NCBI GenBank assembly: GCA_033811195.1
Contig: JAPXOZ010000032.1
Coordinates: 1-8,379, forward strand
DNA: 8,379 nt
Direction: 5' to 3'
Source of the DNA: Cacconaster sp033811195
GTDB taxonomy: Bacteria > Bacteroidota > Bacteroidia > Bacteroidales > UBA932
This document shows positions 1-5,888 of the stretch, piece by piece. The number at the start of each line of letters is the position of its first letter. Position 1 is the stretch's first letter. The notes beneath the pieces are model-generated. The model saw only the letters and a list, made by a program, of their open reading frames with translations. It was not told the origin of the DNA and did no database searches. The translations under genes were made by a program, and so were the position numbers.

Positions 1-29
1 CTTCGCTCCTTTTCTACCCCTCCTTTTAA

Positions 30-48
30 TGGTTCCCTTGGGGAACCA
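30..48. other. short perfect hairpin in intergenic DNA
   Basis: TGGTTCCC (30-37) pairs perfectly with GGGAACCA (41-48) around a 3-nt loop. Neither strand has a T-run after it, so it is not a convincing terminator. A weaker 6-bp hairpin, TTCAGC/GCTGAA (70-75/79-84), follows it. Both lie between two copies of CTTCGCTCC (1-9 and 136-144). The role is unknown. Confidence 0.4.
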
Positions 49-90
49 AAGCATCGCAGAAGCGCTGCCTTCAGCTTCGCTGAATTTTAT

Positions 91-124
91 AAAATAAAGT
101 GACCTTCGGTCGCTTTATTTTTTT
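91..124 (+). terminator. intrinsic terminator on the + strand
   Basis: A 13-bp stem (91-103 with 109-121, one T-G pair) closes a 5-nt CTTCG loop. The 3' arm runs into seven T residues at 118-124. On the + strand this is a standard Rho-independent terminator, presumably for a gene lying left of the window. The other strand also shows a T-rich 3' side, but one broken by A residues, so bidirectional function is possible and less likely. No gene is recognisable between position 1 and the stem: two + frames stay open to about position 100 but contain the hairpins and show no family resemblance. Confidence 0.7.
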
Positions 125-213
125 GTGTGTAGTCGCTTCGCTCCAAATTGTTTAACCAACTCTGTTGCCTTTTCTCTTTGGTGGGACTTCAATCCGCCTT
201 TACTACACTACAT

Positions 214-230
214 ACTCAAAACTCAAAACT
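214..230 (-). repeat. short heptad repeat, AGTTTTG type
   Basis: On the - strand this reads AGTTTTG, AGTTTTG, AGT and continues into TATGTAGTGTAGTA (to 201). The heptad also occurs in the array at 8129-8198. In both places the AGT heptads are followed by TGTAGTG-type sequence, so the two ends of the window appear to carry members of one repeat family. The rest of 125-348 is AT-rich, low-complexity DNA in which I see no gene. Confidence 0.5.
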
Positions 231-348
231 TCCCAGCAACTCGTAACACGCAACACTTAATACTCCTATCTGTCAATTAACTCTAAATTTATGGCACAAA
301 GTTAAGAGAAAAGTTGAAGATTAAACACCACTCCGTAACCTTAACTTC

Positions 349-390
349 CACCACTCAATACTCGGAACTCGGAACTCGGAACTCAGAACT
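349..390 (-). repeat. tandem heptanucleotide array (6 x 7 bp) downstream of potD
   Basis: Read on the - strand, leaving the potD terminator, the array is AGTTCTG, three copies of AGTTCCG, AGTATTG and AGTGGTG: six heptads of the form AGTNNNG without gaps. It starts directly next to the T-run of the terminator. AGTTCTG and AGTATTG recur exactly in the array after the hexosaminidase gene, in the same orientation relative to the gene they follow. Confidence 0.8.
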
Positions 391-416
391 AAAAAAACGG
401 CCTCTCGGCCGTTTTT
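391..416 (-). terminator. intrinsic terminator of the pot operon
   Basis: ACGGCC (397-402) pairs with GGCCGT (407-412), extended by A-T pairs to positions 393 and 416. On the - strand the loop is GAGA, a GNRA tetraloop, and the 3' arm ends in seven T residues (397-391). It begins one base after the potD stop codon, so the operon ends very tightly. The A-run on the other side could make it bidirectional. Confidence 0.88.
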
Positions 417-417
417 C

Positions 418-1731
418 TTACTTCTTCACAGGCTTTTTCGCCTTTTTAGTACTACTGCGACGTGACTTGGATATGCTCCTGCGCAATGCAAAGATCAGCA
501 GCAATACTACGAATACACTAATGATGACAATAGTGATGATATTGCTGGAATCAGTGCCCTTAACACGGCTCCACATCGAAATCAGTTTTGGAGTCTCATC
601 ACCCCAGTCATGCAACATTGCACAACGGTCAATAACGCTCTGATCAGGATAGAGCACAGGATTGACATGTACCGAATCAGCTTCCGGGCCGAAGAAATAG
701 CTCAAATCTATGGCCTCGTACTCCTCATCTTGAATCGCCTCAAGTATCACATCACCGCCATTAGCAACAACATAACCAACAACATCCATATTCCTCAGAG
801 CATTTTCAGGGATGCAGAGGAAGTTGATGAAGTATTTTGCGGCCTTGGGATTCTTCGCATATTTTGGAATTACCCAACCGTCAAACCAAACACTGCTGCC
901 CTCGTCCGGAACATAATAATCGAGTTCAACACCCATCGGTTCTGCCTCATCCATTGCCCATACGGCATCCCCACTCCAGGTGAGATTGATCCAGCCGCGC
1001 TCTTGAGTCATCTGGTCCTTACCGAAATCGGCTTCCCAGCCGGCAACGATATTCTTTACCTCTTTCATATAGGCCTCCACAGCTGCAATCGATTCATCCG
1101 AAGAATCATACATCAATTCGTCGAGAGTAACTTTGCCCTCTTTTATTTCATCTCTCTTGAGATAGATCAAAACCGAGCAATAAACATCTCTGGGAGCATC
1201 TTTAACGAAGATTTTATTGGCATACTTGGAATTGCGAATGATATCCCAGGTGCCAAGATCCTCTTCAGCGACATATTTTTTATTGTAGAGAATACCAGTA
1301 GTACCCCACATATAACCTACGGAGTAATCATTGGCATTTTTGCCGCTGCCGTCAATCTTGTTAAAGCACTCGACAATATAGGGTGAGATGTTGTCATCGA
1401 TATAGTTGGGAGTATCACCAAAATCCCTGTCTATCGGTAGAAGAAGGTCCTGGCGGAGCATACGTTCAATGATATAGTCCGATGGACATACCACGTCAAA
1501 GTCCTCCTCTCCTTTTTCGATCTTGGAGAGCATAGTCTCGTTGATGTCAAAGGTTTGATAGATGATTTTCACCTCTTCGCCGGTCTGTTCATAATACCAC
1601 TGTTCGAACTCTCCGATAAGGGACTCGTCAATGTAGTCGCCCCAGTTGTAAACTTTCAAATACTTGCTCCTGTCACTTGTGCAGGATACAACAAGCAGCA
1701 ATGCTGCCAGAAGGGTAAAAAGTCTTTTCAT
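418..1731 (-). CDS. potD: polyamine ABC transporter substrate-binding lipoprotein with C-terminal membrane anchor
   Basis: This is the binding protein of the spermidine/putrescine importer, 437 aa against about 348 for E. coli PotD. Residues 1-17 are a lipoprotein signal peptide ending in lipobox VVSC, so Cys17 is the likely lipidated residue. The family motif VYNWGDYI starts at residue 27. Comparison from memory with E. coli PotD puts Trp30/Tyr33, Asp178/Asp182, Trp252 and Trp282/Asp284 at polyamine-contacting positions, which supports a polyamine substrate. Spermidine and putrescine cannot be told apart. Two parts are unlike the E. coli protein: extra sequence around 325-350, and a C-terminal extension with a hydrophobic helix (about 397-416) followed by a 21-residue tail holding 11 Lys/Arg. 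The positive tail predicts a cytoplasmic C-terminus, anchoring the domain to the inner membrane. It is last in the operon, and its ATG overlaps the potC stop by one base (TAATG). Confidence 0.93.
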   Translation of the reverse strand: MKRLFTLLAALLLVVSCTSDRSKYLKVYNWGDYIDESLIGEFEQWYYEQTGEEVKIIYQTFDINETMLSKIEKGEEDFDVVCPSDYIIERMLRQDLLLPIDRDFGDTPNYIDDNISPYIVECFNKIDGSGKNANDYSVGYMWGTTGILYNKKYVAEEDLGTWDIIRNSKYANKIFVKDAPRDVYCSVLIYLKRDEIKEGKVTLDELMYDSSDESIAAVEAYMKEVKNIVAGWEADFGKDQMTQERGWINLTWSGDAVWAMDEAEPMGVELDYYVPDEGSSVWFDGWVIPKYAKNPKAAKYFINFLCIPENALRNMDVVGYVVANGGDVILEAIQDEEYEAIDLSYFFGPEADSVHVNPVLYPDQSVIDRCAMLHDWGDETPKLISMWSRVKGTDSSNIITIVIISVFVVLLLIFALRRSISKSRRSSTKKAKKPVKK

Positions 1732-2531
1732 TATGCAAGTTGTTTTTCAGATTTAGCCTTCCTGACATTGAATATCACTAGAAGGATTAGTATAGTTAAG
1801 AAAATAATGGTCATAAGAGGACGCAATTCGGGAGTAAGGCCTCCTTTACGCGCATCGGCGTAAATGTAGGTAGAGAGAGTTTCCAGCCCTATTGTGCCTC
1901 TGGTAAAGAATGTAACTACAAAGTCGTCAAGCGACATTGTGAATGCAAGTATAAATCCCGAAATCATGCCGGGACGCAGCAGAGGTATAAGCACCTTACG
2001 TAGTGCCTGCATGGGAGTAGCACCCAGATCGAGTGCAGCCTCATAGATATTGGGATTCATCTGAGTCAGTCGCGGCATCACGCTTAGCACCACATAAGGA
2101 GTGCAGAAGGTAATGTGTGCCAGCACAACAGTTGTATAGCCCTGCGAAATATGCAGAAATACGAAGAGCAAAAAGAGCGCTACACCGGTGATAATGTCCG
2201 GATTGATTATCGGAATACTGTTAAGGAAGAGCATGACGCTCTTATTACGGCTACGCAGATTGTAAATACCAATGGCAGCGATAGCACCGAGGATCATCGA
2301 TACAAATGCCGATATAAGGGCGATGATCAGCGTATTGTAGATGGCCTTAAAAAGTGATGTAGCGCTAGCCGCTTGTGGAGAAAAGAGATTTGTATATAGG
2401 TTAGTGGAAAATCCTGTCCAGTTGCCAAGTACTTTCGATTCCGAGAATGAAAAGATCGCTATAAAAATAATTGGTGCATAGAGGATTACCAACAGAAACC
2501 AGATATATGCTTTTGCAAAAAACTTTTTCAT
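1731..2531 (-). CDS. potC: polyamine ABC transporter permease PotC
   Basis: Second inner-membrane permease of the importer, 266 aa, the usual length. Six hydrophobic segments are visible at about 8-30, 63-90, 98-126, 131-153, 187-205 and 238-256. The cytoplasmic EAA loop that docks on the ATPase starts at residue 164 (EAALDLGATP) and ends with the conserved Pro-Gly at 187-188. It is followed by SLDDFVVTFF (200-209), resembling the LSLDD segment of PotC-type permeases. The C-terminus is short and basic. The ATG lies 3 nt after the potB stop, and the stop overlaps the potD start by one base, so translation is probably coupled. PotC rather than PotB is chosen from gene order and the LDD segment. 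Membership of the BPD_transp_1 permease family is beyond serious doubt. Confidence 0.93.
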   Translation of the reverse strand: MKKFFAKAYIWFLLVILYAPIIFIAIFSFSESKVLGNWTGFSTNLYTNLFSPQAASATSLFKAIYNTLIIALISAFVSMILGAIAAIGIYNLRSRNKSVMLFLNSIPIINPDIITGVALFLLFVFLHISQGYTTVVLAHITFCTPYVVLSVMPRLTQMNPNIYEAALDLGATPMQALRKVLIPLLRPGMISGFILAFTMSLDDFVVTFFTRGTIGLETLSTYIYADARKGGLTPELRPLMTIIFLTILILLVIFNVRKAKSEKQLA

Positions 2532-2534
2532 ATC

Positions 2535-3302
2535 CTATACAAGCCCTCCTTCGACATTTTTACGATCATTGGAAAACAATGTTGTGATACCTATAATGAT
2601 TAGCATTATCAAAGCAAGGGCAGCGCCATAGTTCCACATCGAAGAGTTTATATTCTCCTGGATAATGGTACCGAAGAGCTTGATCTTATTGTTGGTCAGG
2701 AATTCGGAGATAGCAAAGGTGGATACCGTAGGCATGAACACCATCATCACTCCGCTGATCACTCCGGGCAATGAAAGCGGTACGGTGACCTTCCAGAAGA
2801 CCTTCCATGGGGTTGCTCCAAGATCCTCCGCCGCCTCTGCATAGGAAGGGTCCATTCTGCTTAGGATGTTATAGATCGGATAGATCATAAATGGAAGGTA
2901 GTCGTAGGCCATACCAAAAAGCAGAGTACCCTTGCCCAGCGTTACACCAAACACATTGAAGAGCTCAGCGGTAGCCAATGTCCTCATAAGTGCATTTATC
3001 CACATCGGTAGTATGAAGAGCACTACTGTTACAGCACTGCGATTATATTTCTTGTTGGCAAGAATCCAAGCTGCAGGATAACCCAGTAGAAGACATATCA
3101 GGGTATTCAGAATGGCAATCTCAAGCGAGAGAGCGAAGGTACTCAATGCATCTGAGTCTGAGAAAAACCTCGTGATGTTTTCAAACGAAAAACGTCCCTG
3201 GGCATCCTGAAATGCATATATTAGCACCAGAATCAGGGGAAGCACCACGAAAATGATCATAAAGATCAAATATGGCAGACTCCAGCTACTTCGTTTGTTC
3301 AT
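2535..3302 (-). CDS. potB: polyamine ABC transporter permease PotB
   Basis: First permease of the importer, 255 aa. Hydrophobic segments lie near 8-30, 55-80, 90-110, 128-148, 178-198 and 225-244. The EAA loop starts at residue 156 (EAAEDLGATP) and ends with Pro-Gly at 179-180, the contact site for the ATPase helical domain. The N-terminus (MNKRSS) is short and basic, consistent with a cytoplasmic start and no cleaved signal. Its ATG overlaps the potA stop in an ATGA arrangement (3299-3302), a typical coupling junction, and 3 nt separate its TAG stop from potC. With PotC it should form the heterodimeric channel. Gene order potA-potB-potC-potD matches the E. coli operon. Confidence 0.93.
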   Translation of the reverse strand: MNKRSSWSLPYLIFMIIFVVLPLILVLIYAFQDAQGRFSFENITRFFSDSDALSTFALSLEIAILNTLICLLLGYPAAWILANKKYNRSAVTVVLFILPMWINALMRTLATAELFNVFGVTLGKGTLLFGMAYDYLPFMIYPIYNILSRMDPSYAEAAEDLGATPWKVFWKVTVPLSLPGVISGVMMVFMPTVSTFAISEFLTNNKIKLFGTIIQENINSSMWNYGAALALIMLIIIGITTLFSNDRKNVEGGLV

Positions 3303-4684
3303 TGCAACGGGGTTATCTTGATGTGTTTTGCAGGAAAATTGATACCAACAAGGTCGCCTTTATCCCAAACGTCGTTTGTATCAACCCAGATGTGGTAGCC
3401 CTCATCTGTAAGTACCGTTATATGGTAGTGATTTCCCTTATATATCATAAAATAAACAAAACCGGAGAGTACTCCCTCTTCCTGGTGGTCATATAGATCA
3501 ACCCTGTCAAACTCCACCTCTACCTTGACCTTTTGACCCTTTTCAACTCCGGGCTGTCGGGGACATTCAAACTCGCCCTCAAGAAACCGCACATGGGTTT
3601 CATCCACCATCTCTCCCTCAAAAGTATTCCGTGAGCGCTCCTTGCGCATAACCTGGATATCCTCGGGCCTTATGACGAGACCAACGGTTGAACCCACGTC
3701 GAATGCGTTATAGTCCTGCACCATCAATTCGTAACCGGTATCGGTCTCTACGAACATCTTGTAGTGGACGCCCTGAAATACGCAGGATTGGACAACACCT
3801 GTAAACTGCGCACCCTCAGTGTTTTTCATTATATAGATATCTTCGGGACGCACTACGACATCCACGGGAACATTTTCTCCAAAACCTTCATCTATACAGT
3901 CGAAGTCGTGGTAGATAAAACCCACCTTGCGATCGCCGAACATCTTGCCGTTGAGAATATTAGATTCGCCAATAAAATCGGCCACAAAGCAGTTCTCGGG
4001 CTCATTGTAGATATCTGTGGGAGTGCCTATCTGCTGGATTTTACCCTCATTCATCACCACGACGGTATCGGAGAGAATAAGTGCCTCCTCCTGATCGTGA
4101 GTGACATAGATGAAGGTGATACCGAGCTTTTTGTGCATCTCCTTTAGTTCTATCTGCATGTCCTTGCGCATCTTGAGGTCAAGTGCCGCCAAAGGCTCAT
4201 CGAGAAGCAGCACTTTTGGCTGGTTGATCAACGCACGTGCGATGGCCACCCTCTGCTGTTGTCCTCCCGAGAGAGAATCCACATCCCTATCCTCATAGTC
4301 GGTCATACCCACCATCTTAAGCACCCTGCGTACCCTCTTGTTTATCTCCTCGCGGGGGACCTTCTGAAGTTTGAGGCCGAATGCTATGTTGTCATAAACA
4401 TCCAAATGGGGAAAGAGCGCATAGCGCTGAAATACGGTATTGAAAGGACGTTTGTAGGGAGGAATATCTGAGATATCTTTCCCTTCGAAGAGGATTTCTC
4501 CCTCATCCGGAGCAAGAAAACCGGCAATCAACCTTAAAGTAGTTGTCTTGCCGCAACCAGAAGGACCGAGAAAAGTAACAAACTCTCCTCTACGTACATC
4601 TATACTAATATCATCCAGTACTTTCTTATTGCCTAAGGTTTTGCTCAGATGGCGGATCTGGATGATCTTGTCTGAAGCTGCCAT
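3299..4684 (-). CDS. potA: polyamine ABC transporter ATPase with duplicated C-terminal domain
   Basis: ATP-hydrolysing subunit of the importer, cytoplasmic and docking on PotB/PotC. The nucleotide-binding domain (about 7-235) is complete: Walker A GPSGCGKTT at 40-48, Q-loop Gln86, signature LSGGQQQR at 138-145, Walker B ending in Asp162-Glu163, and switch His196. The A-loop position that is usually aromatic appears to be Leu17. At 461 aa it is about 80 residues longer than E. coli PotA (378). The extra length is explained by a repeat: residues about 245-346 and 356-458 have the same two-lobe plan. V254/F256/F261/C263 recur at V365/F367/F372/C374, and 294-346 aligns without gaps to 406-458 with 16 of 53 identities. 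These are TOBE/OB-type regulatory lobes. The gene starts 3 nt after the barrel gene and overlaps potB by 4 nt. Confidence 0.94.
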   Translation of the reverse strand: MAASDKIIQIRHLSKTLGNKKVLDDISIDVRRGEFVTFLGPSGCGKTTTLRLIAGFLAPDEGEILFEGKDISDIPPYKRPFNTVFQRYALFPHLDVYDNIAFGLKLQKVPREEINKRVRRVLKMVGMTDYEDRDVDSLSGGQQQRVAIARALINQPKVLLLDEPLAALDLKMRKDMQIELKEMHKKLGITFIYVTHDQEEALILSDTVVVMNEGKIQQIGTPTDIYNEPENCFVADFIGESNILNGKMFGDRKVGFIYHDFDCIDEGFGENVPVDVVVRPEDIYIMKNTEGAQFTGVVQSCVFQGVHYKMFVETDTGYELMVQDYNAFDVGSTVGLVIRPEDIQVMRKERSRNTFEGEMVDETHVRFLEGEFECPRQPGVEKGQKVKVEVEFDRVDLYDHQEEGVLSGFVYFMIYKGNHYHITVLTDEGYHIWVDTNDVWDKGDLVGINFPAKHIKITPLQ

Positions 4685-4687
4685 TTA

Positions 4688-5749
4688 TTACCAAAGGTTA
4701 ATAAGAAAGTTATATCTGAGACCTACGGAGAATGTTAAATTTGAATATCCGCGATCATTATCATAATTGAAGTATGTATGGATTCTGAGGGCATCACTAT
4801 CTTTAAGTGGATAATAATGACAGATAAGGCCGGTATTCCATCGGATGAGTTGTCCCGGGTACATTTTAAATGTCCTGGCATGTAACCCCCTCCAGCCAAG
4901 CTCTAACTTGTCAGAAGGAGCCCAGGTAAGTGCTGCATTCAGCCCCAACCCCTCCCTTAGTCTGACATAAACGTCATCAAATCCGAAGTTGTTGGAAATA
5001 TCCAAAGTCAAGGTCCAGTCACCCAGATGAACTCTCTGACCGAGAACAAATAGAGGATAATACCAAATATTACCTTCAGCCCTGCCTTCCGGTTCGTAAG
5101 CTAACACAGAAGCACTCGCTATCACCTCATATACATCTCCATACTTTTTATACTGTGCGGAAGACGTAAAAAGGTTTTTTGAGAAAAATCTTTCTGCGAA
5201 AGGTGAAGTAGTAGCCTGGATTGCAAACTCGTGGGCTTCATTTGGGGTAGTATAGGTCACTTTTCCTCCCCACTGATAGACAGGAAGCCCATTCCAAAGG
5301 GAAGTTGCAAACTCGGGATGAACATCCCAGTCCCAGTCGTCGTACTCAAAACCTCCGGTAAGGACCATATCTTTACCGAGAGAAATCGTCCAATTACTGA
5401 AATTAAGATTTATAAAACATAAATCGATCCAGTTGTTAGTGTTGGAATATCCGAGGGAAGTATAGGGCCAGCCATACTCGAACTCATCGTCGTCCAAGCG
5501 GCCTGTACTGATCCAGTGATTGACAAGTGTCCAGCTAAAATACTCCGATGCGGAGCCCTCGAAAAGTGTGTAGATTGAAGAATTGCCGTGGCTGAAACCC
5601 CACGCACCGTCTGTTTTACTATAATACGGTGTAAGATCAAGACGCGGAATGAGAGTCAGTCCGGCATAATTTGCCGACGACTCAGAGTCCTGAGAGAAGG
5701 CCTGGAAGCATAACATCAAGGCCACGAAGGAAATTAATAGTTTCTTCAT
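4688..5749 (-). CDS. predicted outer-membrane beta-barrel (porin-like) protein, first gene of the pot operon
   Basis: Family not firmly recognised. I chose the ATG at 5749 rather than one 21 nt upstream because it gives a clean signal peptide, MKKLLISFVALMLCFQAFS, with cleavage A-F-S before Gln20. The mature part (about 334 aa) has no long hydrophobic helix. It shows alternating polar/hydrophobic strands, many Tyr/Trp/Phe, and a C-terminal strand ending in Trp353, as expected for a barrel recognised by the BAM machinery. LGKDMVLTGGFEYDDWDWD (124-142) resembles the Gly-Lys...Gly-Gly segment of porins. The mature protein is acidic (about 38 Asp/Glu to 22 Lys/Arg, about 16 Trp), with patches at 86-91 and 135-142. 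It lies 3 nt before potA, so it is almost certainly co-transcribed with the importer. A role as the polyamine pore across the outer membrane is inferred from position and charge. It could instead be a general barrel of unrelated function. Confidence 0.75.
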   Translation of the reverse strand: MKKLLISFVALMLCFQAFSQDSESSANYAGLTLIPRLDLTPYYSKTDGAWGFSHGNSSIYTLFEGSASEYFSWTLVNHWISTGRLDDDEFEYGWPYTSLGYSNTNNWIDLCFINLNFSNWTISLGKDMVLTGGFEYDDWDWDVHPEFATSLWNGLPVYQWGGKVTYTTPNEAHEFAIQATTSPFAERFFSKNLFTSSAQYKKYGDVYEVIASASVLAYEPEGRAEGNIWYYPLFVLGQRVHLGDWTLTLDISNNFGFDDVYVRLREGLGLNAALTWAPSDKLELGWRGLHARTFKMYPGQLIRWNTGLICHYYPLKDSDALRIHTYFNYDNDRGYSNLTFSVGLRYNFLINLW

Positions 5750-5786
5750 TTGAGTCCATAAAAAGAACATTGGTTAATATTGGGGG

Positions 5787-5794
5787 CGAAAATA
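5787..5794 (-). promoter_or_regulatory. candidate -7 element for the barrel-pot operon
   Basis: On the - strand this reads TATTTTCG, one mismatch from TAnnTTTG. A start site a few bases downstream would give a leader of about 30 nt to the ATG at 5749. No clear TTTG is present at the expected -33 distance, so the assignment rests on the -7 match and position. Confidence 0.4.
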
Positions 5795-5838
5795 GAAAAA
5801 AAAACTAATATGATGTAACATTTGTCGGAAAAAAGGGC

Positions 5839-5846
5839 TATTTTCG
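5839..5846 (+). promoter_or_regulatory. candidate -7 element for the hexosaminidase gene
   Basis: TATTTTCG, one mismatch from the Bacteroidota TAnnTTTG -7 consensus, placed 42 nt before the ATG at 5889. A TTTG is present at 5821-5824, but the 14-nt spacer is shorter than the roughly 19-21 nt usual for the -33 box. Confidence 0.4.
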
Positions 5847-5888
5847 CAACTTTACCATATTGTTTTTCAAAGAAATCTATTTTATATA

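Larger units (their letters stand above)
5786..5847. repeat. perfect 10-bp inverted repeat in the divergent promoter region
   Basis: GCGAAAATAG at 5786-5795 and its exact reverse complement CTATTTTCGC at 5838-5847 are separated by 42 bp. Each arm faces one of the divergent genes, about 36 and 41 nt from the two start codons. Each arm contains TATTTTCG, close to the Bacteroidota -7 element. The arms may be simply two promoters of like sequence, or a bipartite operator. Confidence 0.75.

Noticed and set aside
1..102. 3' end of a truncated gene on the + strand
   Set aside because: Two frames stay open to about position 100, but the stretch is hairpin-rich, one frame stops inside the terminator stem, and neither translation resembles a known C-terminus.
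610..1386. 258-codon open frame on the + strand inside potD
   Set aside because: It lies wholly antisense to potD, whose protein is clearly recognisable, and its translation shows no family features.
5750..5770. Upstream ATG at 5770 as the start of the barrel gene
   Set aside because: It would add MFFLWTQ before an otherwise clean signal peptide and would shorten the leader from the candidate promoter to about 10 nt; the ATG at 5749 fits better.
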